Of a stretch of 64,000 nt of DNA, positions 56,960 through 64,000 are shown piece after piece. Under the pieces are notes generated by a model. It saw only the letters and a list, made by a program, of their open reading frames with translations, did no database searches and was not told the origin of the DNA. How positions within the stretch are numbered: the stretch's first letter is position 1; each line of letters begins with the position of its first letter. Source of the stretch: an uncultured Actinobacillus sp. (GTDB lineage: Bacteria > Pseudomonadota > Gammaproteobacteria > Enterobacterales > Pasteurellaceae); contig NZ_CAMEFX010000008.1 in the NCBI RefSeq assembly GCF_945915845.1, positions 1 to 64,000 of the forward strand, in the 5' to 3' direction. A program made the position numbers and the translations under genes.

Positions 56960-57388
56960 CTATAAAAATAACACTTTTATAATAGCTAGCAATATAGGTA
57001 TAACAAACCAAATTCTATAATATAAAAAAAGGATAAATCTTTTTATTATTGATTCAGTTTGTTCTTGATGTATAAGTTTACTTACATATATATCAGATAA
57101 ATGTCTATATATTTCACCATTATCTCCCATAACTATACTTTCATCGTTAAATAATTCAGCAATTTCTATTAAAACTTTTAATGAAATTTCATCAGGATTA
57201 GAGAGCCATAAGCTATTATCATCATAAGATATAAAGAATTCATACTTATCTTTATAAAAAATTCTTTTTTCATAATCTACGGAGAATCCTAAACTTGTCA
57301 TTTTGTTTGCAACTTGTTCAAAATCAGATAATATCTTATCAGAGCTAGGTTTATCTGAGTTATTTACAATAGATACATGATAGCCCAT
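56960..57388 (-). CDS. Putative immunity protein of module 2
   Basis: 142 residues: a soluble N-terminal part (MGYHVSIVNNSDKPSSDKIL, FFISYDDNSLWLSNPDE) and a C-terminal membrane helix (FLYYRIWFVIPILLAIIKVLF). It begins one base after the toxin stop of module 2. The tail anchor suggests that protection is at the inner membrane. Family not recognised. Confidence 0.68.
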   Translation of the reverse strand: MGYHVSIVNNSDKPSSDKILSDFEQVANKMTSLGFSVDYEKRIFYKDKYEFFISYDDNSLWLSNPDEISLKVLIEIAELFNDESIVMGDNGEIYRHLSDIYVSKLIHQEQTESIIKRFILFLYYRIWFVIPILLAIIKVLFL

Positions 57389-57389
57389 A

Positions 57390-59306
57390 TTATTGCTCCT
57401 GCTTATCTGTAGCTATTTTATAAAGTTCTGCCCCTCCATTTAAAGAGCCCGCTCCCACTGGTAATTTTTGAGTATTGATTACGCCAACATTAGGCTTATA
57501 TAATATAGGAATACCATAACCATAATGTTGCTCATATTTTCTTATATGTGCTCCCCACTGATTAGGAGTGGTTAAATCAGACCAAACTTTTGTTCCTGAC
57601 CAACTTAAATCTGGTTGCTTACCGGTTGATTTATTTGCGCCTTTAAAATAACTATTTGCAGAATCAGATAACTTAGAAGCATACCCATAACTTTCTCCTA
57701 AAGAATCCCCCGTTGCTCTGTGAATCTTTGTTCCTGTAATAGCTGCGTTATTCATTATATTAACAGAATCTTTAGCTGCTGCATCTGCCGCTTTTGTAGC
57801 TTTTGCAACATCACTACCTATAACTACTGATTGCTTTGCCGTGTTACCGACTCTGTATGCGTCTAGCCCTGCACTTACTCCTGCAGGTAAGAATGGGACA
57901 GCAGTCGCAAAACTATCATAAATTAACCCTACTGCATCTATTACAGCAGAGCCATAATTGCCTTCATTTACGTTATATACGAGCGAGGTTGTTCCTATTG
58001 CAATATTTGCAACATCCCAAGCAGTTTCAGGTGTAATGGCATTATTCTCCACCGCCCGTTTCCCGATCTCACTCCCCATAGCCGCACTTGCAGTACCATC
58101 ATTAGCAATGAATGTGGATGCCAAACCACTTGCCACTTGGCTTAAGAACACCACATTTTGCTTTTCATTTTCCGTGAGTTCTTCGGCTTTTTTGCCGTTG
58201 TAGAGTGTGTTGGTGATAACCATGGCGGCGGCTTCGCCTGTGGTGGCTGCCGCGGCACCGGCTAGGGCGTTGTTGCCTGTTACTTGCGCTTCAAGGGCCC
58301 CCAGAATGGCGTGTGCAGCTAAGTTAGCGGTTTTATCAACATTGCCGTCTTTATCGGTCGTCCATTGTTTGATTTGTTCATTTAAATACGGCGATGCCAA
58401 TCCCACGGCTGCTTGTTCAATACTGCCGCCTGCAATACCTTGTAATGCGGCGGTAACCGCTTGAATGGCTCTGCCTTTTGTGCTGCCGATGCCGTAATTA
58501 TCATCATAACTCGCTTGAAGTGCGGTGAGATTTTGTTGTGCTTTTTGATAGACGGTCGATTTTTCTAAGTCCTCTTGGCTAATGCCTTTTTCTTTAGCGT
58601 CTGCTTGAAGTTTGCCGACCTCTAATTTAGCTTTTTCAATGGCTTCGCGTTCTTTAAAGGTATAAATGCCTACTAAATTGGAAGCGATTTCACCCACTAA
58701 TTTCGCTGCTTCTTGATTTTCTTGGGCTTTGGCTAAGTCTTGTTTTTTGACTTTTTCGTTTGTGTTTTCAGTATTGCGATTGATGTTTTGTGCGTTTTTA
58801 TCTTCCGTAATAAGCGCGATATTTGCCCCAATCGCGGATTTTGTGGTGCTGTAGTTGGTGTCATGTTGATTGCCCAGTGCGCTCATCGCCATCGTCATAG
58901 CGCCCATCGCGCCAGTTCCAACAGCGGCACTTTCGGTTTTTAACTCGCTATGGTTTTTAATCTCTGTGGCACGGATGGTTTGCGTGTTGAGTTTGTTGTG
59001 GTCGGCATCCGCATTGCTGGTAATCACCGCGCCATTTAACTGCGTATGTCCGTTCACGGTCACATCCATGCCACCTTTGCCAAGCTCAAAACTATCGCCG
59101 TTAAAGCCAACATTGTTCCTAATATCCTTTTTTACAAAAATCGAAGAATTAACACTCAAAGGAAAAATACGTCCAAAATCAACCGCACTTTCAGTTGACT
59201 CTGTTTTTATTCGTGATGAATTATCCGAGTATTTTGCGAACTCAGATATGGCAACAAACAGAGATAAAGTGCGGTCGTGAATTACATGGAATTTGTTTTT
59301 GTTCAT
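57390..59306 (-). CDS. CdiA-type module 2: ESPR joined directly to scaffold II and toxin
   Basis: 638 residues. ATG 59306 starts MNKNKFHVIHDRTLSLFVAI, an extended signal peptide region (ESPR) typical of TpsA proteins; unlike the other modules it keeps a genuine cdiA 5' end. The hydrophobic signal part is broken off (RIFPLSVNSSIFV) and joins VGFNGDSF-ELGKGGMDV, an internal deletion relative to module 1, then scaffold II, KRAVENN near 421 and a unique 215-residue end (GTKIHRATGDSLGESYGYA, TTPNQWGAHIRKYEQHYGYG). Toxin activity unknown. Looks like a cdiA collapsed by internal deletions. Confidence 0.82.
   Translation of the reverse strand: MNKNKFHVIHDRTLSLFVAISEFAKYSDNSSRIKTESTESAVDFGRIFPLSVNSSIFVKKDIRNNVGFNGDSFELGKGGMDVTVNGHTQLNGAVITSNADADHNKLNTQTIRATEIKNHSELKTESAAVGTGAMGAMTMAMSALGNQHDTNYSTTKSAIGANIALITEDKNAQNINRNTENTNEKVKKQDLAKAQENQEAAKLVGEIASNLVGIYTFKEREAIEKAKLEVGKLQADAKEKGISQEDLEKSTVYQKAQQNLTALQASYDDNYGIGSTKGRAIQAVTAALQGIAGGSIEQAAVGLASPYLNEQIKQWTTDKDGNVDKTANLAAHAILGALEAQVTGNNALAGAAAATTGEAAAMVITNTLYNGKKAEELTENEKQNVVFLSQVASGLASTFIANDGTASAAMGSEIGKRAVENNAITPETAWDVANIAIGTTSLVYNVNEGNYGSAVIDAVGLIYDSFATAVPFLPAGVSAGLDAYRVGNTAKQSVVIGSDVAKATKAADAAAKDSVNIMNNAAITGTKIHRATGDSLGESYGYASKLSDSANSYFKGANKSTGKQPDLSWSGTKVWSDLTTPNQWGAHIRKYEQHYGYGIPILYKPNVGVINTQKLPVGAGSLNGGAELYKIATDKQEQ
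58041..59084 (-). repeat. CdiA scaffold repeat type II, copy 1
   Basis: 1044 bases almost identical to 60710-61753 (offset 2669); ends at the codons for LGKGG and at the VENN codons. Confidence 0.93.
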
Positions 59307-59345
59307 ATTTTTTACCAAGTTTAACATTGTGCACAATTAAAAAAT

Positions 59346-59525
59346 CTAATATCTATCTTTATGGTAAAAAATCCATCCTGCGACACTAATAAATATAAAT
59401 GGGAAATACTCTAAAGTATCTAATAACGCAGATATATTAAACTTTCCTGTTTCAATGAAGATATTTAATACCGCAAAAAAAAATATTAGTATTGTGGTCA
59501 ATAGAGCTTGAAAAAAACCATTCAT
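59346..59525 (-). CDS. Small membrane protein, candidate immunity for module 1
   Basis: 59 residues starting MNGFFQALLTTILIFFFAVL, with a second hydrophobic segment (LEYFPFIFISVAGWIFY) and ending HKDRY. It starts two bases after the module 1 toxin stop. Two membrane helices and position suggest an inner-membrane immunity protein, perhaps against a pore-forming or membrane-entering toxin. No family recognised. Confidence 0.62.
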   Translation of the reverse strand: MNGFFQALLTTILIFFFAVLNIFIETGKFNISALLDTLEYFPFIFISVAGWIFYHKDRY

Positions 59526-59527
59526 TA

Positions 59528-62500
59528 CTACTTTCTCTCCTGTGAACTAACATTGTCAAAGTACAATTCACTACCTTTAAGAACACTTTCTCGGAAAAAT
59601 ATAGATGAAGGTGTTTTAGGTAAATACTTATCGATGAACTCTCCTTCAAGTCCTGTCGCAATATTTTTTGTGATATTTCCATTTCCTGTTGTTATCTTAT
59701 CTATAGCGATACTACTTAATACACTTGTTGATAGCGGTAAATTACCTAACAATAGACCTTTTTCTGTTTCAATACCAACCGTGTAAATCGAATTATAAAT
59801 ATTCTCTTTTGTTAATGGTTTAGGGTTATTGTTTTTAGTGTAATCATAAATTTCACCTAATGCAGCCGCTGATCCAGTAGCAGCACCATTTACCACCGTA
59901 GTCTTCATCGGTGCGTCACTTGCCGCTTTAAACACATTACCTACAGCCGTAGACGAAGATGTTAATAGTTTTTCTAATGCCTTACTAAAATGGATTTCAG
60001 CTGCGACACCAAGTGTCAACATTTCATCTGTTGCCATTCCAGAAACCCATTTTTCTCCTGCTGATGTCAATTTTTTTGTAGTAAATGAGAGTCCCTCAGT
60101 TGTTAATTTAAACCCACCTCCGACTAAAAGGTCTTCAAAAATGACCGGTTCCAATGGTGTTTCTTTATTATAAATATCATAGCGACCAGTAATTTTTTCT
60201 AATTCGGAAAGTGGTGAACTTAAATTGCGACCAGAAAACTCATAAGCAGCCCCATTTTCAGTTCTTATTGCTACAACCGATTGATCGACTAACGCTCTAA
60301 ATTGCTCTTGTTTTGATTTGTCATTTTCTAATGACGCAACAAATTCTTTATCCTTAGCAAGTGCGGTTAATTTGGCTAATGTTTCATCACCTAGCAAAGC
60401 CACGCTTGGCGTTAATTGGCTGTCACTATAACTGCTTTCAATACGATTACTTAACCAAGCATTATCCCAGCCGGTATAATTTGATGTATAGACATATTTT
60501 GCACCATAGGTACTGCCTTCATAAGCTAAGTCAGCCCGTGCCTTACAAGATTCAGAATTACCACCTAATTTACAAGCAGCTTCAATGGCTTTTGAATTTT
60601 CCTGATCTATCTTTTCATATTTATCATTAACCGCAATTACACAAGAACGATCACCACCACATTGGCGAATTTCAGATTGATAATTCTGCCAATCCTGTTT
60701 TGATAAGTAATTATTCTCCACCGCCCGTTTCCCAATCTCACTCCCCATAGCCGCACTTGCAGTACCATCATTAGCAATGAATGTGGATGCCAAACCACTT
60801 GCCACTTGGCTTAAGAACACCACATTTTGCTTTTCATTTTCCGTGAGTTCTTCGGCTTTTTTGCCGTTGTAGAGTGTGTTGGTGATAACCATGGCGGCGG
60901 CTTCGCCTGTGGTGGCTGCCGCGGCACCGGCTAGGGCGTTGTTGCCTGTTACTTGCGCTTCAAGGGCCCCCAGAATGGCGTGTGCAGCTAAGTTAGCGGT
61001 TTTATCAACATTGCCGTCTTTATCGGTCGTCCATTGTTTGATTTGTTCATTTAAATACGGCGATGCCAATCCCACGGCTGCTTGTTCAATACTGCCGCCT
61101 GCAATACCTTGTAATGCGGCGGTAACCGCTTGAATGGCTCTGCCTTTTGTGCTGCCGATGCCGTAATTATCATCATAACTCGCTTGAAGTGCGGTGAGAT
61201 TTTGTTGTGCTTTTTGATAGACGGTCGATTTTTCTAAGTCCTCTTGGCTAATGCCTTTTTCTTTAGCGTCTGCTTGAAGTTTGCCGACCTCTAATTTAGC
61301 TTTTTCAATGGCTTCGCGTTCTTTAAAGGTATAAATGCCTACTAAATTGGAAGCGATTTCACCCACTAATTTCGCTGCTTCTTGATTTTCTTGGGCTTTG
61401 GCTAAGTCTTGTTTTTTGACTTTTTCGTTTGTGTTTTCAGTATTGCGATTGATGTTTTGTGCGTTTTTATCTTCCGTAATAAGCGCGATATTTGCCCCAA
61501 TCGCGGATTTTGTGGTGCTGTAGTTGGTGTCATGTTGATTGCCCAGTGCGCTCATCGCCATCGTCATAGCGCCCATCGCGCCAGTTCCAACAGCGGCACT
61601 TTCGGTTTTTAACTCGCTATGGTTTTTAATCTCTGTGGCACGGATGGTTTGCGTGTTGAGTTTGTTGTGGTCGGCATCCGCATTGCTGGTAATCACCGCG
61701 CCATTTAACTGCGTATGTCCGTTCACGGTCACATCCATGCCACCTTTGCCAAGATGGATGCCAGTTTGTTCGTTCACTTGTGCAGTATCTAATTTAGCAC
61801 GAGTATAAGATGCGCTAGCAGAAGCACCGCCACCCGACCCATAAGCCACAGAACCACTTGCGCTAGCTTGGGTATTTTTACTGGTGTATTTTTCACTATC
61901 CTGGCGACTTTGTAGCGTTAAGCTGTTGAGTTTTGCTTTCCAACTATCTGCTTGGATGGTTGCTGCATCAAGGGTTAAACCACCTCGGTCACTATAGGTT
62001 TCAAGGTTTTTAACGTTCCAATGATTGTTTTGCCATGTTTCACTGTCGATATTCGTTTTGCCTTTGCCAAGACTTGCACCGCCCTCAAGACCAATACCGA
62101 AACTATCGCCGTTAAAACCGACAAAGACCCCAAAAGATGCGCTACTGTTTTTACTGGTGGTGTAGCTGGAATAAGTATCTTTTACACCCCGAGATTCAAT
62201 CCCTAATTTTGCCTTGATGTTGGCATTTTCCGCTTGAATATCAACGCCGTGAAATAATGCTTTGCCTTCCGTTGCTGTCGCAATCACATTACCGGCTGAA
62301 AGCACCGATTTATCATGGGTGACTGAATAGGTATCGGTCTTGGTTTTTTGTTTGCTGGTGCCGTAACCAATCGATATTTTTACCGCTGGATTTTCAGCGG
62401 CGGCTGCATTTTTATTGAGATTGTCTAATTGCTCAAGTTGACTGAGCGTCTCTGAGACTTTCTCCAGATTTTGTGCGGCTTGCGCTATCTCTGTGGCGGC

Positions 62501-64000
62501 CTTCACCGCATACAAGGATTGCAATCGACTGCTTTGGGTTTGTTTTAATTGACGAACGGTATTGTAAGTTGCTAAAGCAGCATCTGTCACCGGTGTGGAC
62601 AGCGCAATCGTCAACCCCGACTGTTTATATTCATGAGATTCGTGGCTTTCGATGCGGTCTTTGCCGGCCTCAATTGTGAGGCTTTCCCCTTGAATCGACA
62701 GGGTTTTATCTTGTTGGGCGATTAAATCTGTGCCTAACACATTGGCGTGTTTGCCCGCTTGAATGCTGACATTGCCGTTAAGTGAACCAATGGCACTGCG
62801 TGCGTCAGATTGTGTCCAGCCTTCGGTGTCAAAGGTATGTTTTTCGGATTTTGAACCAAAGGTAATGCCTGCGCTGCCACCGGTAAACACCCCAGAGGTT
62901 TTCTTGGTTTCGCGGTATTCGTCTTTAAAATGATTGGTGCCGGCTAAAATATTGATATTTTCTACCGCGCTTAGGGATACATCCTTATCCGCAACCATTT
63001 GCACTGCCGTGGCATGAAGATTTTTACCTGCCATCACCTGAATCTGTTCGCCGGATAATTGGCTTCCTACCAGCGTTTCCGCCGCTTGATGTAAATCTGT
63101 GGTTTTAGTGGTTTTGGCAAGGCTGCCGCTTTTGTATTTATGATGCTCTTCAAGATGGGTACTTGTAGTCGCCGTACCTAATATAATGTTATTTTCAGCC
63201 AGTAGGGCTAGGCGGTTGTCCGCTTCCAATTGCGCCGCTTCGCTTTGAATGGTGTTGCCGGATAACATCACATCACCTTTGCCTTGCACGCGGCTGATTG
63301 CGATGCCTTGGTGGCTTTCGTGGCGATAATGGTCGCCACTACCTAGGTTTTCACTGTGTGCCGTAGAAAGTGCGGTTAAATTTAGGGCGTTTTGGGCGCT
63401 TAAGTAAGTTGTGCCCGAGCCGTCATTGATGATGTCTGCGCCCGTAATGGTGAAATTACCGGCGGCAATTTGTAACGTGCCGTTTTCGCCTTTAACATGC
63501 AGCAAACCTTTGCGGTCAAGGTGGGTGTTTTGGTAGGCGTAGCCGTGTAGGTTGACGTCATCGGTGCGCAAGGTGCTTTGGTGGGTTAAATTGCCCGTAA
63601 CATTGAGCAATAGGGCATTTTCGGCAGTCATGTTGCCTGTATTGTCCATATCGCCCTTGATGTTGGCACTGAATATTTTGGCGGAAAGATTGCCGCTGTT
63701 GGTAAGGCGGTTGGCATTAAACATCGCCACATCACGCCCTGCAATCGTCCCTTGGTTAATTAACGTTTGGGTGTTTAAGTCAAGGTTTTTTGCGGAAATC
63801 AACGCCCCGCTAGCCTGTAAATCTCCCTCTTTGACCACGGCATACACTTTGGGTACCAGCACCTTTTGCTGACTGCCGTCTTCTAAGGTAATGGTTTCTT
63901 CTTCCAGCCAAACGATGTCTGACGTTAAGCTTGCCACTTGACTCGGTGACAGAGAAATCCCCGGACGTAAATTAAATTTTTGCGCAAAGGTGATGCCGGC
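59528..64000 (-). CDS. cdiA: CdiA module 1, 5' end beyond window
   Basis: The frame is open from the window edge (AGITFAQKFNLRPGISLSPSQV...) through 1490 codons. It shows the CdiA C-terminal half: LTSDIVWLEEETITLEDG, haemagglutinin repeats, a scaffold different from module 3 after about 62000 (type II), and KRAVENN near 60715. The unique 395-residue end has a Cys-rich start (RQCGGDRSCVIAV, ACKLGGNSESCKARADLA) and later GGGFKLTTEGLSF and a helical tail; toxin type not recognised. With its 5' part outside, it may be the full-length, exported CdiA of the locus. A tiny membrane protein gene follows. Confidence 0.85.
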   Translation of the reverse strand, partial: AGITFAQKFNLRPGISLSPSQVASLTSDIVWLEEETITLEDGSQQKVLVPKVYAVVKEGDLQASGALISAKNLDLNTQTLINQGTIAGRDVAMFNANRLTNSGNLSAKIFSANIKGDMDNTGNMTAENALLLNVTGNLTHQSTLRTDDVNLHGYAYQNTHLDRKGLLHVKGENGTLQIAAGNFTITGADIINDGSGTTYLSAQNALNLTALSTAHSENLGSGDHYRHESHQGIAISRVQGKGDVMLSGNTIQSEAAQLEADNRLALLAENNIILGTATTSTHLEEHHKYKSGSLAKTTKTTDLHQAAETLVGSQLSGEQIQVMAGKNLHATAVQMVADKDVSLSAVENINILAGTNHFKDEYRETKKTSGVFTGGSAGITFGSKSEKHTFDTEGWTQSDARSAIGSLNGNVSIQAGKHANVLGTDLIAQQDKTLSIQGESLTIEAGKDRIESHESHEYKQSGLTIALSTPVTDAALATYNTVRQLKQTQSSRLQSLYAVKAATEIAQAAQNLEKVSETLSQLEQLDNLNKNAAAAENPAVKISIGYGTSKQKTKTDTYSVTHDKSVLSAGNVIATATEGKALFHGVDIQAENANIKAKLGIESRGVKDTYSSYTTSKNSSASFGVFVGFNGDSFGIGLEGGASLGKGKTNIDSETWQNNHWNVKNLETYSDRGGLTLDAATIQADSWKAKLNSLTLQSRQDSEKYTSKNTQASASGSVAYGSGGGASASASYTRAKLDTAQVNEQTGIHLGKGGMDVTVNGHTQLNGAVITSNADADHNKLNTQTIRATEIKNHSELKTESAAVGTGAMGAMTMAMSALGNQHDTNYSTTKSAIGANIALITEDKNAQNINRNTENTNEKVKKQDLAKAQENQEAAKLVGEIASNLVGIYTFKEREAIEKAKLEVGKLQADAKEKGISQEDLEKSTVYQKAQQNLTALQASYDDNYGIGSTKGRAIQAVTAALQGIAGGSIEQAAVGLASPYLNEQIKQWTTDKDGNVDKTANLAAHAILGALEAQVTGNNALAGAAAATTGEAAAMVITNTLYNGKKAEELTENEKQNVVFLSQVASGLASTFIANDGTASAAMGSEIGKRAVENNYLSKQDWQNYQSEIRQCGGDRSCVIAVNDKYEKIDQENSKAIEAACKLGGNSESCKARADLAYEGSTYGAKYVYTSNYTGWDNAWLSNRIESSYSDSQLTPSVALLGDETLAKLTALAKDKEFVASLENDKSKQEQFRALVDQSVVAIRTENGAAYEFSGRNLSSPLSELEKITGRYDIYNKETPLEPVIFEDLLVGGGFKLTTEGLSFTTKKLTSAGEKWVSGMATDEMLTLGVAAEIHFSKALEKLLTSSSTAVGNVFKAASDAPMKTTVVNGAATGSAAALGEIYDYTKNNNPKPLTKENIYNSIYTVGIETEKGLLLGNLPLSTSVLSSIAIDKITTGNGNITKNIATGLEGEFIDKYLPKTPSSIFFRESVLKGSELYFDNVSSQERK
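60710..61753 (-). repeat. CdiA scaffold repeat type II, copy 2
   Basis: Partner of 58041-59084. Recombination between the two would exchange or delete module 1's toxin end and immunity gene together. Confidence 0.93.

Noticed and set aside
41000..60000. CRISPR array or tandem-repeat locus
   Set aside because: The repeats are long coding scaffold blocks and irregularly spaced junction repeats; no short regularly spaced repeats with unique spacers.

Overview
The window is a chromosomal segment of a Pasteurellaceae bacterium. Many copies of the Hin-type DNA uptake signal AAGTGCGGT/ACCGCACTT lie in and between genes, and the gene neighbourhoods (rraA-menA-trmO, hflD-purB, thiM-thiD-thiE, cyaA/hemC) are those of Haemophilus, Aggregatibacter and Pasteurella. 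I cannot name the species from the sequence alone.

Positions 1-38800 are mostly core genome. They hold the rpsP-rimM-trmD-rplS operon, a GntP-type permease, rraA, menA, trmO, hflD-purB, and a small XRE regulator facing a small membrane protein across tandem operators. Then come srmB, yidE, an SbmA/BacA-like ABC exporter, thiMDE under a TPP riboswitch with a clear terminator, polA, two small secreted proteins, ppx-tamB-tamA, narP, cyaA divergent from hemCDXY, gdhA and trmN6. The most striking core-region signal is a run of 16 G at 21105-21120. On the minus strand it sits exactly between a TTGACA -35 box and a TACAAT -10 box, upstream of the two secreted-protein genes: a probable phase-variable promoter.

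Positions 38900-64000 are a contact-dependent inhibition (CDI) / two-partner secretion island. A TpsB/CdiB outer-membrane transporter on the plus strand faces a minus-strand series of six CdiA-type modules. These share scaffold blocks of about 1.0-1.3 kb (four copies of one type, two of another), then diverge after a VENN-type motif into unrelated toxin ends, each followed by its own AT-rich immunity gene. Recognisable toxins are a barnase-type RNase with an overlapping barstar and a bacterial EndoU nuclease; the others are unassigned. There are also a stranded Hint-linked toxin fragment with its partner gene, a decayed duplicate immunity gene with two frameshifts, a frameshifted small membrane gene, a solitary DUF6572-type gene, and small genes of 44 and 59 codons.

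A repeat of about 200 bp (three long copies, two partial) lies directly downstream of immunity genes. It supplies a short hydrophobic leader fused in frame to different internal points of cdiA. It carries uptake sequences of the other Pasteurellaceae type (ACAAGCGGT, the Actinobacillus pleuropneumoniae type), whereas the rest of the window uses the Hin type. My inference is that these toxin/immunity cassettes, or at least their junctions, came by transformation from the Apl-type clade and are shuffled by recombination at the junction repeat and the shared scaffold. The rightmost cdiA runs off the window and is the best candidate for the expressed full-length effector.
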